The notes beneath the pieces were generated by a model. It ran no database searches and was not told the DNA's origin. It worked only from the letters and a program-made list of their open reading frames with translations. DNA of 42,741 bases from Oscillospiraceae bacterium. Its GTDB lineage: Bacteria > Bacillota > Clostridia > Oscillospirales > CAG-272. Location of the stretch: NCBI GenBank assembly GCA_015063535.1, contig SVTY01000014.1, positions 1 to 42,741 of the forward strand, written 5' to 3'. Of this stretch, positions 8,225 to 15,386 are shown one piece after another. Both the position numbers and the translations under genes were made by a program. The stretch's first letter is position 1. Each line of letters opens with the position of its first letter.

Positions 8225-9876
8225 GAGGTTTTCTTTCTTTTGTCACCGAATTTTCGCAAAACCGTCACAGACGCCCGTCGAATCCCGTCATAGAGCAGAA
8301 TCGCCCCGAAGGCAAGCAGGAGCAAATACACAAAGGAATTTCCGATGGCGGTGTACAGGGTCGTCTCCTGTCGCAGCTCGACCTCCTCCACCAGCATTCC
8401 GTCGGTCAGGGGAGCAAGCTCCGAGAGCACCTCGCCTCGATGGGAGATGACGGTAGAAATGCCCGTATTGGCAGAGCGAACCACATACCGTCCGCTCTCG
8501 ATGGCACGCAGCTGGGCTTGGGCGTTATGCATATACAGCGCCGCCGAATCGGTAAACCAAGAGTCGTTGGTGGACAGGCAAAGGAGCTCGGCACCGTCCA
8601 GCACGCTTTCTCTGGTCAGATCCTCGTAAATCGAATCAAAGCAGATGAGGGAGCCTACATTGCCCTCCTCCAGCGCTACGATCTGTGAGCCCTCTCCCCA
8701 CAGCACGTCCTCGCCGCTCATAACAAGCTCGGCAAGCGGCGGAATGACCGTTTCGATCAAGCGGCGGAAGGGGACAAATTCCCCGAAGGGAACCAGCCGC
8801 CGTTTGGAATAGACAGTGTCGTGCATGCTTCCATCGGGAAGGAAGTATAGGATGGAGTTATACTCTCCTCCGCCCTCCTCGATGCTGAATGCCCCTACAA
8901 GAATGGTCGTCTGCGATTCTACTGCTAACGCAGACACGTATTTGTACAAAGCGCTTCCCTCATAAACGGGATACGGCAGTGCCGTTTCGGGCCAGACCAC
9001 GATCTTTGCTCCCTCTGCCGCCGCACGAAGGGTATACTCCCGATAGACCTCCTTGGTACGCTTGGTGCTGTCAAAGCTCCACTTTTCGTTGGAGGAAAAA
9101 TTGCCTTGGATCGCCGCCGCTGTGACCGTGCGGGCTTCGAGGTCTTGCTTGCTTTGCGACAGCCAAAGTGCCGTTCCCGCTCCGTACTGAAATACGAGGA
9201 TCGCCGCAATGGCAAGGCAGGAGCGTTTGAGCACAGGCATCCATGCGGTCTTGGGAGAGGTCAGATAGGCACACAGAGCGAACGCCGCACAGAAATTGAC
9301 CGCCACCAACAGGAAGGTGACAAAATAAGAGCCGAACCAAGAGGCGGTTTGAAGTCCGATGAGGTACTTCGCTTGGCCGAGGGGGAGCCGTCCCCAAGGA
9401 ACGCCCCACCAGCCGAGGGTCTGTGTCCATTCATAGATCGCCCAAAGCCCTGCCCCGAAAAAGGGGCGCAGAAAAGGGACACGGCGGGAAAGAGAGGATC
9501 GGAACACAAGCCCTGCCGCCACAAACAGCAGTCCGCCGAACAGGGCTTGCAACAGAGACAGCCCCAGCCACGCCACCAGCACCACCGAAAGGGCTGCCCC
9601 CTTGGTCATGCCGTCGATGAAGTCCAGCGGATACAGGTTGACGAACCAGTGGAATACCACGATATAATAGCAAAGGAAGAAGAAAAGCCCATAGCCGTAC
9701 AGGCTCCGCAGACGTACTGTGGGGCGGACGGCATGCTCCAAAAGAAAGAGCCCGACGGGGATCAACGTCAGCCATTGGAAAAAGCCGACCGCGGGAAAAA
9801 CCAGGGTCAGCCCCGTCAGCACGCCGCCGAGTGCCAGCAGAAGAAATCGCATATATCGTTTTTCGGTCAATACCAT
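8221..9876 (-). CDS. lnt: Apolipoprotein N-acyltransferase
   Basis: A 551-aa integral membrane enzyme that adds the third acyl chain to the N-terminal cysteine of lipoproteins, using phospholipid as donor. Six or so N-terminal membrane segments (to about residue 235) are followed by the extracytoplasmic nitrilase domain and a final membrane segment near residue 520. The catalytic triad is visible as Glu in WPETALP (about residue 296), Lys in YSKRRLVPFGEFVP (about 357) and Cys in LICFDSIYEDL (about 411); YEWTQTLGWWGVPWGRLPLGQ is the typical membrane-domain signature. The ATG at 9876 follows AAAGGAG. Most Bacillota lack Lnt of this type, but several clostridial lineages carry it, and this window alone encodes at least five lipoproteins as possible substrates. 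Confidence 0.92.
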   Translation of the reverse strand: MVLTEKRYMRFLLLALGGVLTGLTLVFPAVGFFQWLTLIPVGLFLLEHAVRPTVRLRSLYGYGLFFFLCYYIVVFHWFVNLYPLDFIDGMTKGAALSVVLVAWLGLSLLQALFGGLLFVAAGLVFRSSLSRRVPFLRPFFGAGLWAIYEWTQTLGWWGVPWGRLPLGQAKYLIGLQTASWFGSYFVTFLLVAVNFCAAFALCAYLTSPKTAWMPVLKRSCLAIAAILVFQYGAGTALWLSQSKQDLEARTVTAAAIQGNFSSNEKWSFDSTKRTKEVYREYTLRAAAEGAKIVVWPETALPYPVYEGSALYKYVSALAVESQTTILVGAFSIEEGGGEYNSILYFLPDGSMHDTVYSKRRLVPFGEFVPFRRLIETVIPPLAELVMSGEDVLWGEGSQIVALEEGNVGSLICFDSIYEDLTRESVLDGAELLCLSTNDSWFTDSAALYMHNAQAQLRAIESGRYVVRSANTGISTVISHRGEVLSELAPLTDGMLVEEVELRQETTLYTAIGNSFVYLLLLAFGAILLYDGIRRASVTVLRKFGDKRKKTS

Positions 9877-9908
9877 TGGTCGTCTCCTTTCTGTATTTTT
9901 TGTTTTAT

Positions 9909-9963
9909 GTAGGGCGTTGCCCTACGACCCACCAAAGAAACTTTTTAAAAAAAGTTTCTTTGG
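9909..9963. repeat. Pair of hairpins at the edge of the MITE-like region
   Basis: GTAGGGC/GCCCTAC (9909-9925) and a second near-perfect palindrome CCAAAGAAAC...GTTTCTTTGG (9932-9963). Together with the 260-bp element and the 14-bp hairpin at 10312-10341 they fill the gene-free stretch 9877-10357. They look like parts of dispersed repeats. The second hairpin could also end transcripts. Confidence 0.5.
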
Positions 9964-10022
9964 AATCTTCAAAAATTTTCAAGAAATTGATTTGCCGTGT
10001 TCGTACATAATTTACTTCCGCA

Positions 10023-10282
10023 TGTCATCCTGAGCGGAGTGAAACGGAGCCGAAGTTTTGCGAGGCGCAACGAAGTAAGCGAGCAAAACCGAGGGGCGAC
10101 AGCGACGAAGGGATCTACAAACACGGTTTGCCGGCTTTCTTTCCGCAAAGAATCATTTCTGACTGAGAAAGGGTCTGGCAAAATTCCATCCGAGATCCCT
10201 GCGAGCCTTCGGCTCTTGCGTTTGGACGAACACGTCCGTCCAAACGTTCGACTTCGGGCTTCGCCCTCCGCTCAGGATGACA
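10023..10282. mobile_element. MITE-like repeat with 16-bp terminal inverted repeats
   Basis: A 260-bp element bounded by TGTCATCCTGAGCGGA (10023-10038) and its perfect reverse complement (10267-10282). Inside are further palindromic blocks, for example GTTTGGACG...CGTCCAAAC near 10220-10245 and CGAAG-rich segments. It has no coding capacity; an open frame across it is an artefact of palindromic sequence. The GTCATCCTGAGCGGAG ends belong to a repeat type seen in many bacterial genomes. I see no clear target-site duplication, so recent transposition is not shown. Confidence 0.7.
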
Positions 10283-10311
10283 CAAAACATTTTTTGCAAA
10301 GTTTTCTTTTG

Positions 10312-10341
10312 GTTCCTTTTCTTTTTCAAAAGAAAAGGAAC
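10312..10341 (-). terminator. Hairpin after the pseudouridine synthase gene
   Basis: GTTCCTTTTCTTTT (10312-10325) and AAAAGAAAAGGAAC (10328-10341) form a perfect 14-bp stem 16 bp past the stop codon at 10358. No real T run follows on the minus strand, so it may be part of the repeat cluster and only a weak terminator. Confidence 0.45.
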
Positions 10342-10357
10342 ACGCATCCCCACACCC

Positions 10358-11305
10358 CTATACAAACCAAATGTCTTTTTTATTCAATTCAAAGGTTTTG
10401 CCGTTGAGGTAGGAGAGGGCATTGGGGGTATCGTCGGGCAGGAAGCGGAGGTGATAGGCATAGAGGGCTTGGTATTTAAAGCCCTTTTGCTTATCCTCCC
10501 GATTGACGCCGTATTTTCCGTCTCCCACGAGGGGATGACCGATGGCAGCCATTTGGGCACGGATCTGGTGGGTACGGCCCGTGACGAGTTCGATCTCCAG
10601 CAAGGAGGTTTGTCCCCGTATTTCCAAGACCCGATAGCCTGTAATGATGGGCTTGGCTCCCGCAAAGGGAGTGGGACGCACCTCAACGGTATTGTCGCTG
10701 CTGTTCTTTCGCAGATAGGCACGGAGGGTATCCTCTTTTTTGGGCGGCACGCCGTGAACGAGGCACAGATAGCGTTTCTCCATGCGGTTCTCTCGAATCT
10801 TTTCGTTGACAAGGCGCAGGGTCTCGGCATTCTTGGCGGCAATGACGATGCCGCCCGTATTACGGTCGATCCGATTGCAGAGAGCGGGGGCGAAGGACTG
10901 CTCCGAGGCAGGGTCGTACTCCCCTTTTTGGCAGAGATACGCCTTGACGTGCATAATGAGAGTATTGTCCGATGCGGCGGTATCCTCATGCACCAGCACA
11001 CCGGGGCGTTTATTCAAAAGAAGGATATTGTCGTCCTCATAGAGGATGGACAGCTTGGGGGTGATGCGTGTCAGGGCACTGTCGTCCCGTTCGGGGGAAT
11101 CGAAAAATTCCTCCCGAATGAAGAGTTGGATCTCGTCTCCCTCCTGCAAGATCAGGCTCTGCTCTGCCCGCTTGCGGTTGACCTTGATCTTTTTTTGTCG
11201 GATCAGCTTATACATCATGGAGGTCGGCAGACCCTTGACCGCCTTGGTCAGAAATTTGTCCAGCCGCTGTCCCGCATCGTTTCGTTTGATTTCTATGATT
11301 CTCAT
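10358..11305 (-). CDS. RluA/RluD-family 23S rRNA pseudouridine synthase
   Basis: A 315-aa enzyme that converts specific uridines in RNA to pseudouridine. An S4 RNA-binding domain (about residues 12-75, with QRLDKFL and KIKVNRKRAEQSLILQEGDEI) precedes the catalytic domain. The catalytic aspartate lies in LCNRIDRNTGGIVIAAK near residue 145; EIELVTGRTHQIRAQMAAIGHPLVGDGKYG near residue 230-260 is the second family signature. The RIDRNTGG form of motif II, rather than RLDxxTSG, is common in the clostridial RluC-like subgroup, so the target position in rRNA is not assigned. ATG at 11305 with GGGGAAG 5-6 nt upstream. Single-gene unit, divergent from mtaB. Confidence 0.9.
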   Translation of the reverse strand: MRIIEIKRNDAGQRLDKFLTKAVKGLPTSMMYKLIRQKKIKVNRKRAEQSLILQEGDEIQLFIREEFFDSPERDDSALTRITPKLSILYEDDNILLLNKRPGVLVHEDTAASDNTLIMHVKAYLCQKGEYDPASEQSFAPALCNRIDRNTGGIVIAAKNAETLRLVNEKIRENRMEKRYLCLVHGVPPKKEDTLRAYLRKNSSDNTVEVRPTPFAGAKPIITGYRVLEIRGQTSLLEIELVTGRTHQIRAQMAAIGHPLVGDGKYGVNREDKQKGFKYQALYAYHLRFLPDDTPNALSYLNGKTFELNKKDIWFV

Positions 11306-11331
11306 GTTGCTTCCCCATTCAAGTTCTCCTC

Positions 11332-11363
11332 TATATTATAAAGCATTTTCGGGCGGTTTGCAA
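11332..11363 (-). promoter_or_regulatory. Promoter of the pseudouridine synthase gene
   Basis: On the minus strand TTGCAA (11358-11363), 17 bp and TATAAT (11335-11340). The 19 nt around the -10 box are identical to those at the proS promoter (3393-3411). Confidence 0.75.
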
Positions 11364-11404
11364 GAGGGTTTGGGAAATTCGGCAGAAAAATTCCCCGTTC
11401 GCTC

Positions 11405-11433
11405 TTTACAAAATCCGAAAAACATGGTACAAT
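11405..11433 (+). promoter_or_regulatory. Promoter of mtaB
   Basis: TTTACA (11405-11410), 17 bp and TACAAT (11428-11433), 29 bp before the ATG at 11463. Confidence 0.7.
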
Positions 11434-11462
11434 GATAGCATATCAAGTCACAGGAGAATCGT

Positions 11463-12824
11463 ATGTCCGAACATCAGTACAGCGCAGGGATCTATACCCT
11501 TGGCTGTAAGGTCAATCAATATGAATCCGAAGCGATGGCGGAGGAGCTGGAGCGGCAGGGGGTGAGAGTTCTTTCGCCCTCTTGCCGCTGCGATGCCTAT
11601 ATCATCAACACCTGCACCGTCACCGCCGAATCCGACCGCAAGGCAAAGCAATTCATTCGCCGTGCCATGGCGCAAAATCCTGCCGCCTACATTGTGGTGA
11701 CAGGGTGCTTGGCGCAGACGGCGGCTGATGCGCTTGCTTCCATGAAGGGCGTGGATGCCGTGGTGGGCAACAGCGAAAAAATGCGGGCGGCGGCGGAGGT
11801 CGTGCGGCTTTTGCGTGAAGGCAAAAAAGCACCCTCTCCCGCTGTGTGGGTGGATGACATTGAGCAAGCTCCCTTTGAGCCGATGCGGATCGACAAATTT
11901 GAACGAACCCGTGCCTATGTGAAGATCGAGGATGGGTGCGAGAATCGCTGTACCTACTGCATTATCCCCAACGCCCGCGGCTCGGTACGCTCGAAAGCCC
12001 CCGACGACGTGGTAGCGGAGGTGCAGGCACTGACCGACGGAGGCTGTCGGGAGGTGGTGCTGACGGGCATTGAGACCGCCTCCTACGGCAAAGATCGGCG
12101 AGACGTTGATCTGATCTCGCTGTTGGAGCGGATCGACCGACTGCCTTCCCTCGGCAGAGTGCGGCTCGGCTCCCTTGACCCGTCTCTCATTCGCCCCGAA
12201 TTTGTCCGCCGTCTGACGGCACTTTCCTCGGTCGCCCCCCATTTTCATCTGTCTCTGCAAAGCGGAAGCAGCTCGGTTCTGGCTCGGATGAGGCGAAAAT
12301 ACAACGCCCGTCAAGCCATGGATGCCATACAGCTGCTACGAAACGCTCTGCCCGATGTGCAATTCACCACCGACGTGATCGTGGGCTTCCCGGGAGAGAC
12401 GGAGGAGGAGTTTGCCGAAACGGTGGCGTTTGTCAAGCAGGCACGGTTTCTGACCGTTCACATCTTCCCCTACTCCCCCCGCAAGGGAACGCCTGCCGCC
12501 ACCATGACGGGACAGCTTCCCATGGAGGTCAAGCGACGTCGGCTCCATGAGCTGGAGGCGGTAGCGGTAGCGCTTCGCCGCACACTGTTGGAGGACGCCG
12601 TGGCAAGTGCCCCCCTCGCAGAGGTCTTGTTTGAGACCTATGAGAACGGCATGGCGGTGGGTCACACCAAGTCGTTTTTGGAGGTAGCGATCCCCTCACC
12701 CGTCTCTCTGCACGGAGAGCTTGTGACGGTACGGCTGACCCATACCGACGGTGTTCTTTGCTTCGGGGAACGGGCGAGCCTGTCACCGAATGATTCAAAA
12801 TCCCTTTCCGAAAGGAGTACATGA
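11463..12824 (+). CDS. mtaB: tRNA t6A37 methylthiotransferase MtaB
   Basis: A 453-aa radical-SAM enzyme that converts t6A37 to ms2t6A37 in ANN-decoding tRNAs. The N-terminal MTTase domain carries the second [4Fe-4S] cluster ligands Cys15 (YTLGCKVNQYES), Cys51 (INTCTVTAESD) and Cys82 (VTGCLAQ). The radical-SAM cluster is bound by CxxxCxxC at Cys159, Cys163 and Cys166 (EDGCENRCTYCIIPNARG). The C-terminal TRAM-like part is short. LGCKVNQYE rather than a TxGCQxNxxD form separates MtaB from MiaB and RimO. ATG at 11463 behind AGGAGA. Its stop overlaps the start of the PurL-like gene, so the two are translated as one unit. Confidence 0.92.
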   Translation: MSEHQYSAGIYTLGCKVNQYESEAMAEELERQGVRVLSPSCRCDAYIINTCTVTAESDRKAKQFIRRAMAQNPAAYIVVTGCLAQTAADALASMKGVDAVVGNSEKMRAAAEVVRLLREGKKAPSPAVWVDDIEQAPFEPMRIDKFERTRAYVKIEDGCENRCTYCIIPNARGSVRSKAPDDVVAEVQALTDGGCREVVLTGIETASYGKDRRDVDLISLLERIDRLPSLGRVRLGSLDPSLIRPEFVRRLTALSSVAPHFHLSLQSGSSSVLARMRRKYNARQAMDAIQLLRNALPDVQFTTDVIVGFPGETEEEFAETVAFVKQARFLTVHIFPYSPRKGTPAATMTGQLPMEVKRRRLHELEAVAVALRRTLLEDAVASAPLAEVLFETYENGMAVGHTKSFLEVAIPSPVSLHGELVTVRLTHTDGVLCFGERASLSPNDSKSLSERST

Positions 12825-14605
12825 TGCAAGAGCCTTCTATGGAATATAACGAACACAATTCCGAATATGGACCCGCAGAGAAATCGGAGGAGCTTCTCGC
12901 CGACGAGCGTCTGCTGGCGGGCTTTTCCGCTCTTTCCCACGCAGAGCTTTGCGCTCTGATCGAGTCGGGCAGACCTGCTATGAATCGGGATGATCTGCGT
13001 TTTTGCCAAACCTATTATCAGTCCGAAAAGCGGTTTCCCTCCTTGGGAGAGCTTCGCTTTCTTGACCGTTGGATCGCCCTGCGCTCCGCTTCGGCGCAAA
13101 GCGCCGTTTTGGGTACGGTGACCGCAGAGGATACCGCCTTGGCACAGACATATGAGGATCTGTGCGCCAAGATCAAGGCGCTGCTGCCCGACCGCAGGCT
13201 TCCGTTTGGTCTTTCGGAGCTTGCCAAGATCGGCGGCTCATATCTGCGGATGATCGGCAGAGAGGCGGATGCACAGGAGCTGTCCGCTCCCACCTGCGAC
13301 ATGCCCCGTGCCGAGCAGGTCTTGCGGTCTGCCTCGGGCGTCCCATTGCTCTGCATAAACGCAGACGAACCGACACGCACATGCGGCGGTGAGCGGAGCG
13401 AGACTGCCTTTTTGCTTCTGACCTTGGGGGAGGATGCCGAAGTGGACTATGAGGAGGCGATCTCTGCCTTTTGCGCCGATCCCGAGCTGACTCCGCTGTA
13501 CAGCAATACTCTCCGTGTGGGACGGTATGGGCTGATCGGAACGCTGACATGGCAGTGCGGCGGCGTGCTTGCCGACCTCTCTCGCCTTCCCGATACTGCG
13601 GAGGAACCGATGCCGCTGTCCCGTCTTGCCGACGGGTATGAGGGCTGTCTGCTTTTGTCTGCCCCCCGTGCCAACACGCCCTTTCTTTCGGAGCTTGCTC
13701 CACGGCACGGCTTGCGTGCCACCTACTTTGCCAAGGCGACCGACAGCGGTCGGTTTTGTACCCTTTCCGAGACCCGTCCCTCGGTGAACTGGCGGCTCTC
13801 CTTTCTGCGCACGCTCTTGGAGGGCAAGACCCGTCGGGACTGTCTGCTCCCCAAGGAAGAGCTGCGGTCTGTCTGCCGTCACCGTCCCCTGCTTCTGCAG
13901 GACAGGACGGGCGAGTGCCGTCCGCTGATGGCGGCAACGGCTTGGCAGGCGGGAAGGCTGACACTTTCCTGTGCTTACGGTGAGGTAGAGCAAAACGGAT
14001 TTTCCGTCGGAATCAATACCGCCCTTGATGCTCTGCTGGGCGTGATCGCCAGCGGTGCCGATCGACGGTGTGTGGGGCTGTCCTTCTCCTATTCCTTCCC
14101 TGCGGAGCAGGCGGGAGACGATTCGCTTGCGAACAGCCTTGCTTTGCTGTTGGGGGCATATCGGGTGATGATCGAGCTGGCGTGTCCCGAGGAGGCCTCG
14201 CAGGTGCGGTTTGCTGCGGGAGTGCCGAGCCTTGCCTGCACTGCCTTTTCTCCGCTGAACCATCCTCCCATTTCGTCCTTGGCTTCGGCACGGGAGAGCC
14301 GACTGGTCTTTCTGTCGGTCATACGAACGGCGGACGGATTGCCCGATTTTGAGCAATTCCGTCGGCTGTGCGATCGGTTTTATACGCTGTGTCGGGAGGG
14401 CAAGGTGCTTGCCGCCCGTGCGGTTCTGGGCGATCTGTCCGATGCCGTCGGTACCATGACAAAGGACTGCGGTATGCGGTGTCTGTCTCGGACGGAGGCG
14501 TATGACGGTGCTTTCTGTCAGGGCATTCTTTGTCAGGTGGCGGGAGCGGTCGATCTGCCTGTTGTGGGAGAGCTTCTGCCGTTAAGTAAGGATACGGCAG
14601 AATAA
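12824..14605 (+). CDS. Degenerate PurL-like protein (probable pseudoenzyme)
   Basis: A 593-aa protein related to the poly-PurL type of phosphoribosylformylglycinamidine synthase but without its catalytic signatures. Residues about 28-75 (ELCALIESG...MNRDDLRFCQTYYQSE-R-PSLGELRFLDRW) follow the PurL linker domain closely, yet the conserved WSDHCRHTTF is replaced by WIALRSASAQS. Residues about 385-490 (GINTALDALLGVIASGADRRC...NSLALLLGAYRVMIEL) follow the second AIRS-like half, while the usual PAIGGKDSMSG is replaced by VRFAAGVPSLACTAFS. There is no amidotransferase domain. ATGATG at the 5' end gives two starts; the second at 12824 has better spacing (6 nt) from AAAGGAG. It overlaps mtaB by one base. 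The frame is intact over 1.8 kb, so it is a maintained gene; function unknown. Confidence 0.7.
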   Translation: MQEPSMEYNEHNSEYGPAEKSEELLADERLLAGFSALSHAELCALIESGRPAMNRDDLRFCQTYYQSEKRFPSLGELRFLDRWIALRSASAQSAVLGTVTAEDTALAQTYEDLCAKIKALLPDRRLPFGLSELAKIGGSYLRMIGREADAQELSAPTCDMPRAEQVLRSASGVPLLCINADEPTRTCGGERSETAFLLLTLGEDAEVDYEEAISAFCADPELTPLYSNTLRVGRYGLIGTLTWQCGGVLADLSRLPDTAEEPMPLSRLADGYEGCLLLSAPRANTPFLSELAPRHGLRATYFAKATDSGRFCTLSETRPSVNWRLSFLRTLLEGKTRRDCLLPKEELRSVCRHRPLLLQDRTGECRPLMAATAWQAGRLTLSCAYGEVEQNGFSVGINTALDALLGVIASGADRRCVGLSFSYSFPAEQAGDDSLANSLALLLGAYRVMIELACPEEASQVRFAAGVPSLACTAFSPLNHPPISSLASARESRLVFLSVIRTADGLPDFEQFRRLCDRFYTLCREGKVLAARAVLGDLSDAVGTMTKDCGMRCLSRTEAYDGAFCQGILCQVAGAVDLPVVGELLPLSKDTAE

Positions 14606-14639
14606 ATATGTTTTTTTCAAAAAAACTTTTCAAAAGCTC

Positions 14640-14668
14640 TTGCAATTTGAAAAGGAATATGATATAAT
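14640..14668 (+). promoter_or_regulatory. Promoter of rpmB
   Basis: TTGCAA (14640-14645), 17 bp and TATAAT (14663-14668). The transcript would start near 14676 and carry a leader of about 130 nt. Confidence 0.8.
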
Positions 14669-14805
14669 AGGTGGTACGAATGCCGCCCGCACTGTTGGCG
14701 GCGGGCAAAACAGGTCGTTTGGAGGGCTTTTCGGCTCTTCCCCAGCTTGTTTGTAAATTTTCATTTCAGATAGATGTACCCCGGTGCATGTAAGGAGGTG
14801 TCATT
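14669..14805 (+). promoter_or_regulatory. Structured 5' leader of rpmB
   Basis: The leader contains a GC-rich hairpin (GCCGCCCGC...GGCGGCGGGC, about 14681-14705), a pyrimidine-rich stretch and a short GTACCCCGGTGCATG stem directly before the AAGGAGGTG ribosome binding site. Leaders of ribosomal protein genes are often autoregulated; I cannot match this one to a known class. Confidence 0.3.
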
Positions 14806-14991
14806 ATGGCAAAATGCAGTATCTGCGGAAAGGGCGTTGTTTTCGGACAGGCAGTTTCCCACTCTCATCGTAAAACCAACAGAACTTGGAAGCCCAATAT
14901 CCGCAAGGTAAAAGCAATCGTGGACGGTACTCCTAAGACCGTTGCTGTTTGCTCCCGTTGTCTGCGTTCCGGCAAGATCAACAGAGCGTAA
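14806..14991 (+). CDS. rpmB: 50S ribosomal protein L28
   Basis: A 61-aa basic ribosomal protein of the large subunit. MAKCSICGKGVVFGQAVSHSHRKTNRTWKPN is the standard N-terminus and VAVCSRCLRSGKI the C-terminal block. Four cysteines (4, 7, 49, 52) form a zinc-ribbon, so this is the zinc-binding form of L28. The ribosome binding site AAGGAGGTG is strong. It stands alone between its own promoter and terminator, as is common in Clostridia. Confidence 0.97.
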   Translation: MAKCSICGKGVVFGQAVSHSHRKTNRTWKPNIRKVKAIVDGTPKTVAVCSRCLRSGKINRA

Positions 14992-15028
14992 GCGACCGTG
15001 ATCTTCTGCATCGGATCAGGGCAGAGAA

Positions 15029-15067
15029 ATAAAAAAACAGGTTTCGTTCGAAGCCTGTTTTTTTATT
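15029..15067. terminator. Bidirectional terminator after rpmB
   Basis: AAAACAGGTTTCG, TT, CGAAGCCTGTTTT (about 15035-15063) with A and T runs on both sides. It serves rpmB and the minus-strand transcripts that converge on it. Confidence 0.85.
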
Positions 15068-15127
15068 TTCTTCTCTTTCAATCATAATTTTTCCCTTATG
15101 ATTTTAAAAGCTATGCCTTGTCCCATT

Positions 15128-15367
15128 TTACAGGTCAAGCAACTCGGAAAAATCATAAATATAGTGATCGGATACCCGTTGGATCTCTTCGGTATATTCG
15201 TCCGAGGACGCATCGTAAACTCCGCAAACCTTCATATTGGCACTTGCTGCGGTCTTATCCGCTGCATCAAAAACCTTCGTCAGATCAATAATTTCCTCTC
15301 CGCTGTTTACGCAATGCAAATGATCTCTTCCGCGCTGTATGTTAAAAGTACCTATTTTTTAATCCAT
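15128..15367 (-). pseudogene. Remnant of an endonuclease/exonuclease/phosphatase-family gene
   Basis: Read on the minus strand, an ATG at 15367 is followed after one codon by a stop, then an open frame runs to the TAA at 15128. The frame begins KIGTFNIQRGRDHLHCVNSG, which resembles the N-terminus of the EEP (DNase I-like) family (MKIxTFNIQ...), and ends RVSDHYIYDFSELLDL, which could correspond to the family's C-terminal SDHxP motif. With only about 78 codons the middle 150-200 residues are missing. I read it as an internally deleted relic at the 3' end of the glycan operon, 19 bp after the oxidoreductase gene. A TTG start at 15319 could give a 63-aa product, but nothing supports its use. Confidence 0.4.
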
Positions 15368-15386
15368 ATATTTTTCCTGTTTCACT

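Noticed and set aside
10153-10407. Small open frames on both strands across the MITE-like element
   Set aside because: They run through palindromic repeat sequence and lack ribosome binding sites.
13173-14356. Minus-strand open frames of 263 and 372 codons opposite the PurL-like gene
   Set aside because: Arg/Pro/Gln-rich shadow translations typical of high GC; no start signals.
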